From: Callipepla californica brunnescens
Taxonomy: Eukaryota > Chordata > Aves > Galliformes > Odontophoridae
Reading direction: 5' to 3'
Assembly: GCA_023055505.1 (NCBI GenBank)
Contig: JALIRH010000004.1
Span: 12,023,368 to 12,087,367 of the forward strand
DNA length: 64,000 bases
Part shown: piece after piece, positions 21,701-35,000 of the stretch
How the letters are laid out: each line of letters starts with the position of its first letter
Position numbering within the stretch: position 1 is the stretch's first letter
The notes under the pieces: model-generated
The model's input: only the letters and a program-made list of their open reading frames with translations
The model's database searches: none
Told to the model about the DNA's origin: nothing
Translations under genes and position numbers: made by a program

Positions 21701-24700
21701 TGGAGAGGCTGAGGGAAAGGCACGAAAGTTTCTGCCTTCAGCTGCTCAGTCTTCTGCTTGGAAGGGTCAGGAAGCAACTTTGATGTGTATCCCATTTCTA
21801 GCCTGGAGAACCTGCAGCTCTCCTGCTATAAAAATAGGGGAGAATCCATAAAAGCAGCAGCATCTCATATATAGCACAGATCTTCTCTTACAAGATAGCA
21901 AGGAGCTATATGCCGTAATTAGAATTTCACTGAGTTATTTTTTGTGTGGTGCAGCTAACGACACAGAACATGGACTCCTGATTGAATACCAAGGCAGTAA
22001 ATCAATGGAAGGTCTTTGCTACTGTTCATGACATGCTCCAGCTGTGCTCTGGAGGATTATAATGTCAACAGAACTCTTGATTTGAATCACAGCCTTGCCT
22101 TCACTCAGGGGCCATATATTAGTCTTGAAAAGCAGACAGTGTTTCATCGCTCAAAGAAAAGAGTATTGCTGAGCTGAAAATAAAATGATGATGTAGGGGA
22201 GGAATGCTGCGACGTGGCTGAAGGAGAATTTGCATAGCAAATTTCAGCAAAATTCTCTAGAAAATCATGTTTGCTTGCCTGTTTTTTTTCCATCTTACTA
22301 GGCTCTTTTTTTAAGTTCCCTAAGTCTAATTCCTCCTCATACTTTCTGATACTTTCAGGCAGTGTTGAGTCACCTGATTAAGTGCTTAGCTGCTGTAAAT
22401 CTGCGCAGTTTCACCAAAGCCAGTGTGGGAATGCCAATTGACCTGAGCCAAGATCTGTCCTTATTGCAGGGTATGGGTTAGCAACTATAGGAAGTAAGGC
22501 ATTGTTCTTTACAGACACAGGTATAGTTGCCTAGAGGACAAACGTTTCTACTTTAAAGCATGCACAAATAGTGAAAACCAGTCTGTAGTCCACTGGGCTG
22601 ATTTCCTGAAGGTGGTATAAGAAGGTGTAGTTTTGTCTTAACAAAACACTTGAAGTTTCCCTGGAATCTTTTGTCATTTAGCAGGTGTTCTCTTGCAATC
22701 ATTGTAATAAATCTTAGCAACCCACATGCAACTAGGCAGGAAAAAAAAGCTGAGGACTCTCCTGATGATGACCTTGAAGCTGCTGACAAGGTCACAGTGG
22801 CAGTCTCATACTGCCATTTGCACATGATCTTACGTTTTTATTCCTATAGGAATACGCTGCTGCTGAAGTATATATGATACAAACTAGAATCTGGATTATC
22901 CAAAGCTCAGTCATAGTCTCTGTTGCCTATAATACAGTTCCATCTCTGGTATTTATTGCTTACATTGAAAGTATCTCAGCTATTCAAAATCTTAGTTACT
23001 TGGTTTCAGTAATTGAACACACTAAATCAATTTGCAATTAATATAGCTTGTCCAAAACTAATTTCCCTCTCATAATTATATGAAAGCCATACAAAAGTTT
23101 GTGCAGAATTATTCAAAAAGGGAAAAAAAAAACCTAGCTTTATGATGAATACTTGTACTGAAAGCAGTAAGGAGGAGATGTCACAGAGCTACTGCAACTT
23201 TGTGGAGGTTTTTAGCTTATGGGAGCAGGAAAATTGGCCATTGCTCCTCTCTGATATGTAGAATTAGTTGAAAATCCTGCTATTCCACAAGTGCAAAGTT
23301 GGAGCAGCAGCTCAAGTGCAACAGGGTTGGAGAGTTGAGCCAAGTTCCTGAAATGTAATACCAGTTTCTATTGCACATACTCTTGCAAAGTCACGATTCC
23401 TGCTGAGGATGACATTAGCCTGTTTCCTGGCTTTGCTTGTGGTTTATTTTGGTTTCCCACTGCCACACACAAAGCCTGTCCAGGGCTAGGCAGCCCCTGC
23501 TCCCTCTGCCGGCTGCGGCACTGTGCCCAGGGCTCATGCCTGGGGTCGCAATCGTGGCTCACTTCTGGCACTGGGCACTCCAACAGTTTTCCTCATCTCC
23601 TTGTTGTCTGGCACGCCACAAACTTGTCTTCTAATGGGGTCTCCAAGTGCAAATGTATACGTGTAAAATTGTATGTTCTACTTTGACAACTCAAATACTT
23701 TGCTTGCTCTTCACTATGGTCTAAACAAATGAAAGTAGTATGATTTTATTTTATTTTTTTCCAGAATTAAGTCAGCCTTGTTCCAACATTCAAATGCACT
23801 TTATAATTATTCCACACCTGTCCTTTATTAGTTGTATTATTTTATGGAGGTTAATTTTGTTTTATAAGAATCTTCATGTTCTACAAATTTGGAATTCTTT
23901 CTTCTTGCTACAGGTGTGATAATATTATAAAGAATGTAACAGATAATTTTTAACATTTTTTTTTTTCTGTTCCTTGGAGTGTTTCGTCTGTGGCATGAAA
24001 TAGAATAATGCCACTGCAAAAACTGTGAAGGTTTTCATGTGAAACTATGATAGACAGAAGAAGCTTTTCTTAATTTATCATTCTTGGTAGAAGACAACAT
24101 TTGAGTTCAAAACCTGTATCAATATTACGTTTTACATTAATGTAATCTTACCTCTTTTTGAGATATGGGTCAAGAATCCATCCCAGTCCTTTAGAAAGAG
24201 GTATTAAAAGAAAGTTAGACTGGGATCCTTTAGCTTTCCCCAAGGAAGTATTTAACCTGTTATTAAACCTGATCAAGCCCCATCTCCTTTTTGTCTTGCC
24301 CTCAAATCTCTCTGCATAGTCACAAACCCCAAAGGCTACAGAATGAAACGTAGGCCCCAAGTTCATACCCTCCAGCAGCTGAAGCCTTAGATTTGCCCAC
24401 AGATCAGGTTTCAGAAGCATTTGAGTAGTGAGCTTTTTGCAGATCCTTGGAGATGCACAACAAGCAGCCATGAGACTTTATGGGGATCTAAGGGAGAAGG
24501 AGTTGATGCTGTCCAGAAACTCACTGTTGAGTTGTCCAAGAAAGATATAAAATCACCCTGACAGCTTGGCATTAAGAAACAATGTTGATTTTGTTACTGT
24601 TGTTTAAAAAACAAACAAACAAAAAAAAAACTAAAAAGAGAAACTCAGTTCTAAAGAGTCTTGCTTCCCTCTGGGAAGATCTGAGAGCAGCTCAAATGCC

Positions 24701-27700
24701 TACATTTATTTCTGAAATAGAATAAAGTTCTGGAGGTGTAATGCCCTCATTATTCAGAACTAGGGAAATAAATAGTTAATCTGATCCAGAGGGTTTTTTT
24801 TTTCTCCTATGCACTACTGAAAATGGTCAACAGATCTTCTGAGCAGACAGACTATGGGACACAAATAAACTCAGTTTCTGCTGCTGTAGTTTTGGATCTG
24901 CATTGCCATGAAAAAAATGCCTAAGGATTTATGGATGATTTTGAGTTGGTTTTATGGTCTGAGCAACACATGCCTGTGAGGCTCTATAGTCTGAGCAGTA
25001 CAAACCAGGTATATGTGATCATACAGTAACTGTGGTGTGCTGGGTCATGTATGCCACCTAATTTCTAGCACCACCATCTCAGATATTTCTAGAAGCCTTC
25101 TTTCAGGCTGCATTATTTCTGGCTACGTTAAGTAACATTAGTGTGACTTTTCCTTAGTAGGGACGTAAAAGGACGGCGGAGTCTTGTTCTGCTATCAGTT
25201 TTTCTGGGGAGCTCTATTCCCTGGGGTATCTGAAAACTTTGATTTCTGGTACTGCTTTATGAGTAAGCCCATTTATTCCCAAATCTAATGAAGGAATAAT
25301 TTCAGAAGGTAAATATTAATTTACAACAAATTAGGGTTTTTTTTTTTTTGCTCTCTTTTGGTGACATAGGCCTATGCACTTGGTTGAACTATAGCTTCCT
25401 ATTCTGTTACTCTACTTCTACATTTTCAGGAAGGGGTTAGCATGTGAGGAGCTCTCCGCTCTGGTTCTCTGAGCATTGCATGGTTGCAGACACAGCAGGC
25501 TCCTGCTGATCTTACCATTAGTGGCCACTATGGGCGTAGCCCTCTGGCATCAGTCCCCTATTGGAAAGCTGTGCAGTTCTCTCTCTTCTCCTGCTGACTG
25601 TTTATTTGAAAAGCCTCTTCATCAATAACTTCCTTCTTCGTTTTCTCTAGCATTGAGATATCTCTGAATTCTACTCACAAAATAAATGACTGTCTTCAAG
25701 TCTGAATGGTTCCAACTGTAAAAAAGATGTTACAGCTTTTAGGATTGTTCTTGTAGGAAGGCACAGTTTTTTTGGTTTTTTTTTTTACTGTGTAAAGTGG
25801 AGACTCTGAGCTTGTTTTTGTGGTCAAAAAAGGGATGCACCCTGGATTTCAGCAAGTCTTTTGCTATGTAGTGGTGGCATCCTAACTATTGCAGAACTAA
25901 AACAGGATAGAGTTCTCTCTAACGGTCTAAATTTGGAGGTGGCCTGCGGATGCTCACAAAGGAGGACAGTTACCATCAACTGTGCTTTAATTTTAGATCT
26001 GCTTGTTCACCTTCCCAAATCCTTCAAACCTTCTGAAAGGAAACAGGAGACATTTGAACTTGAGGCACTACTGCAAACTTCAAAGGCGCTATTTATCATG
26101 GCCTTAAAAAAAAAAAAAATCAGTTCAATACATTTTCTCCCTATGTACAAAACATTTCATCAGTAAAAATACAAGAAGGAAGAACTATCTTCTTTAACAG
26201 ATGAGGAAGTGGATATGTTGAACTATAGAAACTGTTACCTTATTCAAGCTATTAAATTCTGCTGCGCTCTTTAGTTCTCACAGGGGTACATGTTTCCCAG
26301 TTTTCCCTAGGGACTTAGCATGGTTATCTCTTCTTTCTTCCTTTCTTTTACTAGTTCTTGCTGCTGGAATAAGCCCTCCCAGCATTAGTGTTGTGCCCAG
26401 TGCTCTCATCTAAGGAACACTGCATCCAAAAAACAAGATATATTTTACTTACAAAGAAATAAGCTTTATACGTTTGGGCCCCAGCTTGTTCATCATATGC
26501 GTTTACTGAAGGCTCAAAGAACTCCAAAATCCCTCAGTTGAGAGGAGGGAAAGAAAAATGATGTAGCAAAAGCTAAGGATTCATGTTTATTTTTTTTTTT
26601 AATGGCTTTACTGGAACACAGAACAAATAATCTTTCCCTTGTACAGCTATGGTGATTTGTCTGGAAGACCAGAAGCAACCTAGGGGTGACTGAAATAATC
26701 TTACATCAATTTCTTGACTTCTAGTGGATGCAGTAGTATCTATGAGGATTCAACAAATGGCACCCTTTGCAGTCTCCTCTTTATGATGTTACTGTTCCTG
26801 TGCTGTGCATGGTGCCCTCACAGAGGGAATGGGGGCTGATTAGACTCTAGATTCCTGCAGTGACATTAGTCACATCTTGAAGTCAGTAAAACAAACTGCA
26901 AAGGTAGGCTCCAGTTCATCTCAGATCACTGTGACAAAACATGAAGCTCAAACATCAACCTTTTGTTTGGATTTGTATGACTCTCATTTGGAAATGGTGT
27001 CAGGTGTAGCTTATGTCATGTAAGTGCTTAAAAGCTGATATCACAAAGAATATTCTAACATGGTAGATTTGTACTGGGAGGAGTTTATGCTTTTTCATCC
27101 CACTGTAAGCCATGTTTCGCTTGTGTGTTTCTTGGCTGGAGCATTTCACCAGTAAAAATACTGTTTTGTGACCAGTAGAAAGTTATTATACTTATTACAA
27201 ACAAAAATGGGTTGCGTTTCAAAAGGAGAAGAGGAGCTAGTGTTAAGGTCAATTTTTTTTTTTTTTTTTTATTAATAGATCACAGCATCTCTCCTTGAAA
27301 TGTATTTGGTAGAGTGGCACACTGAATTCCTTGCAAATGTTTAGTTTTTAGAAAACAATTCTGCATGCAGACTGAGTAAATAGCTGTCCTGCTTGAAAGA
27401 CTCCTATTACAAGGACTTCAGTACTGTACTGGAGAACAAAATTAAAACATTTTAATTTCCAGGAGTATAAAAATATATAGAATGTACTTTGCTCTGGAAA
27501 TACAGATGTAACTTATTTGCTGTATGTATGTTACATTCAATAGATTCATGATTGCTTAACTTAGAAATGTTTGACTGAATTTGTTTTGATATGTTTCCAG
27601 AGGTACATTGTAAACAGCTCTTCCAATACTCTCTTCGAGTTCTTGAAGTCAGAGGAAGTATTTCTCATTTTTAATGCGATCAATTACATATTTTTCAGAG

Positions 27701-30700
27701 GAAAGCAACAAATAAATATGCAATACACACTCATACAGATATGGAGAATCTTGTGGGTTATATAAAAGAAAAATTGATCCTAAGAATCAAAGGTTCTGTT
27801 GTCATCATTAACAGCTTTATTTTCTGAGGTTGTCATCTGAGAGGGAGATTCTGGGCTTCAGCGCTTAGCAGGGTGCACAGGGGAAAGGTTTCAGCTGGAA
27901 CTCAAGCAAGTTTTTCAAAGCCACTAATTCATGGTGTTTCATGCTGCTTTGAGAAGTACCACTAGTCTCTTTTAAGTGTGTAGTGCCAGGGGTACAAGCG
28001 TAGAGCACTTTCTGAGTAAAATTGGAGAATTATTTGCAGTGAAGCAAATTGGTGATGGTAGCACGGTTTATAGAAAAGAGCATCAGACCTACAGCAAGTG
28101 GAGAAACAAAGAATTTCAGAATGACTGAGGAATTACCCTTAATTAAAAGGAAAACACATGCTAAGAAAGTGGAGAAAAACGTGTGAATGAGTTGGGAAAT
28201 ATGTAGTTATTCAACATGGGGTAGTAATTTCATTAAGAACTGCTGCTTTTTACGAACAGACAGCCATGAAATACTTACATAATTGACAAAGAACAACTTG
28301 CATGAGGCTATGAGCAAATTCAGAGCTGTGATGGGTTAGCGAGAGGATTAAATGAACAACAAAAAAAAAAAAGCCATGGATCAGACTGCACATCATCTGT
28401 TTGGAAGGTTGGACAGGTCACTTGAACACCTTTCTTCCCTATTAGTTATCTGAACAACTCCATCGAGAAGAATTCATGTTGTCTCAGCTCAAGCAGTGCC
28501 AGTCACCTCAGCTGGTGAAACTCTGCATTCTATCAACTTTGCTGCAGAACTTGAGTCAGTTATTACAGCCGAGCACAGGAGAATGAAGCACAGGTATAGA
28601 AATTATGTTAAGTTATCCCATCAAGTTCTGGTCCAAAGAAATAAAATGAGATACATTGTACAACTGAGATAATTATTGTGAGTAGAATTTCAGCATGTCT
28701 GTGTTTGGGAACTGTGGAATTCAGGGCTCTAGAAGAATATTAAGTAATGAACGTCTGTAATGAAAAGTATTTCAACAGGAGCAATAATTTTTCTCAGAAG
28801 ATTTAAAAAAAAAAGCTACATCCCAAAGCCAACCCCTTTGAATTTGATGGAGTAGAGAAAAATTCAAGGAATGTGTTTTTTTTTTTTTTTTTTTAAGAGC
28901 TTTAAATTGACGTGAAAATCATCATGTACCCATGGTAGTTAAAATACCATTACATCTCAACAGTTAATTATTTCTGTTTTGTCCACCCTCTCCTTTTTTT
29001 CCGTGCCAGTATTTTAGAAATTGTTGGGTTGAAAACTGAAACTGGGACATAGATGTAATTTGTGTGCTATCTAAACTTCAATGAAGTTCCCTTTGAAAGG
29101 TGCTCAGAATAATTCTTGCACGAAATAGGACTGCAAATGTGTGGCAAAGACAGGAGTAAGGAAACCCCTACGTCACTGATAGCAATTCTTTCCCGTAGTG
29201 CTATGAAAGGTAGTTTGAGTATTTATAAAAGAGAGGTGGGGGGAGGGGGAATTAAAGGAAGATTTGGTAGAAACAGAGACAGAAAAGCAAAGGAAATGGT
29301 CAATACATCATATCCCCTTGTGAAAAGCTAGGAGTGAAGAGTAAACGCTGGTAGAAAAGGGACTTGGATCTGGTATCAAGATGCTGTCTTTGCGTCTTAG
29401 GATGACCTTGTTTGTCTCTCTTTAGGCAGTCAGGTTTGAATAAAAAAAAATACCCAGTGAAGTCACTAACCATTACCTTTACAACACTGGTTTTTACAAG
29501 GGAGAAAGCTGAGAATGGATCTTGTTCATGCAGATTGAGGCCAAGCAGGTCTAAAATTGTTCAGAACTAAAAATACCATTCTTGAGCACCAGAAATCAGA
29601 CGAGGAAAAAAAATTTTTTGGACTTCCAGCCATAGGTTATCTTTCCCTCTGCCATTTGCAGTTGCTAACGTTTTCCTATACTTAGGTTTTGTGCTTCACA
29701 ACTGTCAGATCTATGTCCCTATCTCTTTTCTTCCTATTAGGGTTGCTTATCCCTCATCAGTAACCTGAAAGGAAATACAGAGCTGACATAAGATAGCGCT
29801 GCATAGTCAGTGCTGTGCTGCCAAAACACCCTTGGCACATAGGATGCAAAATCTAGCTTTCTTCACAGATTGAACCAACTCTCAAAGGACATCAAGAATC
29901 CTGCAATTGTTTGGAGGAGCCTGTGTGGTTTGTGCCCTTTTCATCCTCTTTTTGTTTCTTTGCACAGATTTTCTGCTGGTTCCTGATGTAGAAGACATCG
30001 TGATGCTTGATTCCTGTGCAGATCCCATCACCATTTTCAGTTATTTTGTAAGGGTGAGAAAATTTGGAAACATGGTTCACTGTTACCTGTACTTTTTTTT
30101 TTTTTTCTTTAAAGCCAAGATGTATTCTGTGCGCAATGTATGCTATTTAATGTACATTATTTTAGCATCGTTTTACATGTGTTTTAAGTAGACAGATATG
30201 AAAGAATTTTGAATTTTATCCAGACAGTTTCTTTCATTGTTGGAATATTACAAAGAAGGTAAAAAGGTGAAAGTAAAGCAGAATGTCTCATATATAAAAG
30301 CAACTACCTTTATCTTTTAATCATTAGGAACATAGGTAGTGCTAAACCTATATTTACTAGGCCTTGTGAGCTCATCTTATGGATTCATTTCAAAACTCTA
30401 TTTCACAAAATTCTTCTCTTAGTTATGGAAGATTCCACTAGCTGGTTTTAAAAGATCGTTTGCATCTCTGTTCCCATGTAATGACATACTTAACTTACAG
30501 ATCTTTTGTCCAGTTCAGACTGAATGCTTATTTCAGTGTGTTTCTCTGTTTCCCAGCTGTGCTGTGTCAGGGGTGAATTCTAGGATGTGAAGAGCACAAG
30601 GGCAGATCTCGCCACGATTATCATTATTTGTGTGTTGAGTGCATTTAAATCATTCCATTGTTCTACCATCTCTGGGATGTGAAAATTTTGAAACTTAACC

Positions 30701-31768
30701 CTTTGCTCAAAATTAACTTAGTGCTGCAGACTCTCCTGTAAGTTATTTATCCCTCATTAATCCCTATCTAGATTTGCAGTTTTCTATGTAAGACTACTTT
30801 ATGAAAATAAGTCATTTTAAAAAAGTGAAAAAACAGAACATAGCAGCTATAGATTTGTATGTCCAACATGACTGTTTTTGTTCATTTTTTTCCCCAAAAT
30901 ATTAAAACATATTTAACCTTGAACTAGAACTTACTGTAGAGATCTTAGCTAAAGAAAAGTACTTGGTAAAGACTGTGAATTTTTCCATTTTGTGTATTCA
31001 GACGATACGACAAACTCAGCTCTCACACTGTGCTTGAGTACTATTTTAGGAAAGGATTTATCAAAAGGTAGACAGTTACATATATTGCTAATGCCAACGC
31101 ACATGCCACTTCACCAGTGTTTGTTGGAATGACAAGATCAAATGTCTAATCCTTGAATTTATCTAATTAAAAAAAAAACACCAAAACCTTTGTAACACGT
31201 ACGTCTGTTGATATGTACAAAGTAGCTTACAACTTCAGGATTCCTGAATGGTCATGGAAAAAAGTATAATTGATACTGATTGATCACATAATAAAAATAA
31301 ATATGTTAGTTACAAAATAAACCATTTTTTTTTTTATCCCTGTATACTATAAAAATAGTAGCGTAGCCTTTTATGAGCAGCTGCTAAAAGAGTTGTGGAA
31401 ATGTTGTGCTTTCTTCATAAACACAGAACTGGTATGTCTTATGATCTGGGAGGACAGGTCACTTAGGACTCTAGCAAGTTAGAATGAAAATACTAGTAAT
31501 TAATTATTATTATTAAGAAAAATGTGAATGGTGTTGACGTAATTATTACATCAAACTAAATCACATTGCAATGTGCCTTATCTCATGTCTCCCGTACCAC
31601 AGATAATAATTCTAAAATAGCTATAAGTGATGTACATTCAGTTATATTACACACTGTATAAAAATGCCCGTGTTAATGCCTGCCATACAATCACCATTGT
31701 TAGTTTCCTTTAGTAGTATTTTGAAGACTTGCTCACTTTCAGCTCCAACACAAGCTCTCCCTGCTCCA
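14107..31768. other. FGF4-FGF3 intergenic DNA including the FGF3 3' UTR side, no independent gene
   Basis: About 17.7 kb of mostly AT-rich DNA. Open frames are all under about 110 codons with no recognisable family. Low-complexity tracts occur at 18,701-18,751, 20,772-20,801, 20,861-20,882, 27,253-27,270 and 28,876-28,894. The right-hand end must contain the FGF3 3' UTR, but I find no AATAAA in FGF3 sense within the first ~1.4 kb after the stop; an ATTAAA variant lies at 30,317-30,322 and an AATATA variant near 31,642. The FGF3 mRNA 3' end is therefore unresolved. Confidence 0.55.
20772..20801 (+). repeat. (TTG)10 microsatellite
   Basis: About ten TTG units followed by a T-rich stretch. It lies in intergenic DNA with no coding context. 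Confidence 0.9.
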
Positions 31769-32098
31769 TCATCCCCTCCTTCTTCGCTGATTCTTACTGG
31801 GAGGCTTCAGGAGGCTCTCTCGGTATCTCACATTTGTATGGAACAGTCGGACCATTTCATGGTCTTTGCTATCCAAAACTCTGGGCAGAAAGAGGGAGGA
31901 TTTCTGTGTCCTGCGAGTTTTAAAGCCCCTCCTGGGTCGTCCTTTGCCATTGATTGAGACATACCAGAGTCTCTCTGCACTGGCTTTGCGCTTGGTGCTG
32001 GCTCCATTAGGTACAGTCCGGTACAGACGGGACGCATAGGTGTTGTAGCCCAGTTCGTGGATCCTCTCCACAAACTCACACTCTGTGTTATAGCTCTC
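31769..32098 (-). CDS. FGF3: FGF3 coding exon 3 with stop codon
   Basis: Encodes residues 112-220, [20 protein letters not shown] through the C-terminal RRRRG, then TGA at 31771-31769. The acceptor is TTCCAG|GAG (AG at 32100-32099), phase 0. The segment [10 protein letters not shown]...DHEMVR is a hallmark of FGF3. Confidence 0.97.
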   Translation of the reverse strand, partial: ESYNTECEFVERIHELGYNTYASRLYRTVPNGASTKRKASAERLWYVSINGKGRPRRGFKTRRTQKSSLFLPRVLDSKDHEMVRLFHTNVRYRESLLKPPSKNQRRRRG

Positions 32099-35000
32099 CT
32101 GGAAAGCAAACACAAAAATGATCAAGAAAGATTATTTGGGTAATAGCTCTCTTACCTCTACCAGTTTGGTCCAGGGTCATATGCATGACTCTGATCAGTT
32201 ATAGACAAAGGGCAGAACCACATGTGCTATGAAATAGTCTATAGTTGAATGTAAAGCCTGACTCTTTAATTGGTGTATTAGTAGCTAGATATACCTGCAG
32301 TCCATTAGTCCAATTTATTGTGATGATTTGAGCTTTAAACAAAACATTTATGGAACTTCTTTATTTCAGCATCACAAAATGGAAGTCCCTTGCCCACCTG
32401 TGTTCCTCTGAAATGCTAGGCTGCTCCAATATCACAAACTATAAGGAGGAGCACGTGTCCATCCTGATTGCTCACATTTCACAGGGGCTGACAAAACTTT
32501 CCAACTTTCCTCTTACTTTCAGCTCTGATGAAGCAGTGTGAGAGCCTGGCATGAGGACCACCTTCCTCTTCTGTAAGAGCAGTGGAGATAAAGGACCTCC
32601 CACACTGTACATCTTCATTTTCTTAACTAAGAACTTCCTCTGCCACATCTGTGTGATGAAGACCTCAGTGTCTTAACACATGCAAGACACAGAGGAACTG
32701 CTGCCATGGTCTCTGTGGAGGTTTTCCTTTGGAAATGCCCCTCTGGAGGATGTGCAAAGGGCACAGATAGCTGGGCTGGATCAGAAAAGCCATAGGATCC
32801 ATTAGCAGCATGTCTTTAATGCTGTTCTCTCCCCAGAAATTCTGATAGGCATTTTACATGACTTTAAAAGACTCCACATGTCTCTGTTTCACAGCTGTAA
32901 AAAGGAAGTGCCCTTCCTTGCGAGGACAAGGTTTTCATATGCTGTGTTGCTGCAGCCCATACAACTGCCATATGTAGGTGAATTCCTGTTTCTATCTGCC
33001 TCAGATCTGTCTGTGAAGGGTTTATCACAGAGAATAAACCTTGAGGATTATCACAATCTGCTAAGGACATAAAGGAGTCCTGCAGATTTAACAAGCTTAA
33101 TTTATTGACCTCAGGAAATTTGTGAACCAAGGGATAACTGAGTTACTCTAATTCCTTTCTGTAGAGGCTCCCTGTGTCATTATCCCCAGACCAGTCAGTT
33201 TTATTTCAAACAGTGGGCTTGTTCAGACTCCTGGCATGGTAATGCACGTGAAATAGCTGGACAGCTTTTCTAGACAAGTAAACCCAAAATTTTTCTCCCG
33301 AGCTTACCCTTCTCCCTTTGCTTCTGCTGTGACAAAAGCTCAAATGGAAGAAGTTTCCTGAACTGTCCCTCTGGCTTTGAAACATGGGTCTGAAACAATT
33401 TGTTTTTCCAGCTCATGTTTGAGACAGGCTATCTTTTCAGGTTGCACAGGAACTTTTAACAGCTGAAATATAGTGACTGAACAAATTTCAGCATCATGCC
33501 ATGTTTCTCAGGCTGCAGAGAGAAGTCCTAGAAAAAAAGACCTCTGTCTTTTCTCCACTCTATGAGAGTCTGTTTGCTCAGAATTTGTTCAGTCTGATTT
33601 TAGTACAGTTTAATTAACCTGGAGGAAAAGCATACTTATTTTGACCAAGAAAGAGATAAAGATGAAAAAGAACATGAGAATTCTTCCTGTCTTTGGAGCT
33701 GACTCTGGCTGACAGACGAGATCCATTGAAATATATGCCCATACTTAATGAGAATATTAGCCAGAGGCATAGCAGTGGTCAGTCTTAGCTCTGTCAACAG
33801 CAGAGCCAGTATTCCCTGATTCTACTTCAGCTGCGCTTTCCTTCTCCAAAATTTTTTATTGCCTGGTTCTCTGTACCAGCAAAGAACCATCATGTTTACA
33901 CAGAGAATTGTTAATTATCAGGCATCACATGGGGCACGTTACAGAAGCTGGGTTATAAATGCTATCAAGATGACTCTTTGGAAAGGCAGAGTAAAAGACA
34001 TTAAAACAGGGAGGTGACCGAGTTGATTGTGTTAAGTAGGTTGTGTGCACAAGGAGAAGTCTTGAGGATTTGTTATGCTGCTCAAATCGACAGACTTACA
34101 TAGAGTGAGCATTTGAGCTGTGTGTGACCCTCTTCAAATCTGCTTTCCTTACACAGGGATCCTGGAGAAACTGCACAGTGCATATGTTACACAGTAGCAG
34201 ATCACAAGCTTGCTGAGGGTGTAATCAAAGATGCTGGAAGAAATTCAAGTAGATAGATAATGTGCATAGAATACACAGTGGCTAGTGCACCTTCCTGTGT
34301 CCTCGAGTGTAAAGAAGTCTGAACAGAAGTATTTTATTCACTGAGTGGAAACACCGACTGGGCTGAAAAGGTGAGACTCCCATTAATGGCAGTGGAGCTC
34401 AGATATTGATTCAGAGGTCAGAACAAATGTCAAAAGAGTGGGATAAGGTGTTTATTTTCACCTTTATCTTCTTACAATTTCCAACACCCCCTTCCCTTGC
34501 TATGGCTCTGCTTTTTTAGCCCATTAATTCTTTCACTGCCCAACTGTGGAGGAATTCTCATCAGTAGGTTGGCTTCCTGTAGCTGAGAGCTCAATTGCTT
34601 CTGGATATGCTTTGTCAGACAGTTATATCCCCTGCCAGCAGCCAAGGCCCATGGTGAATACAAATATAACAGCATTCTGGATAGAGATGCACATCCTGCA
34701 CTGCGAGGGTAGCCCCAGGGGTCTTTATCAGTGTCATCACTGCCCAGAAATCTGGTCTTGTGAAGTACCTTTGCTGAATATGCTCTTCTGCCATTAGCTG
34801 TAGAGTCAGTAAGAAAGGAGGAGCTCAGGTTCTTTCTGCTTCTTAAAAGTATACTGCTCAGTTACTGATAACAATTCCAGAGAAAAATCTGTTATGACAT
34901 TAAATCTTATCCCAGTAAAAATTCATTTGTAACAAATCAGCTCAAATTCTCCTCTGGACCTGTTCTCACAGTAGGAAATGACAGATGTATGCCAGAATCT

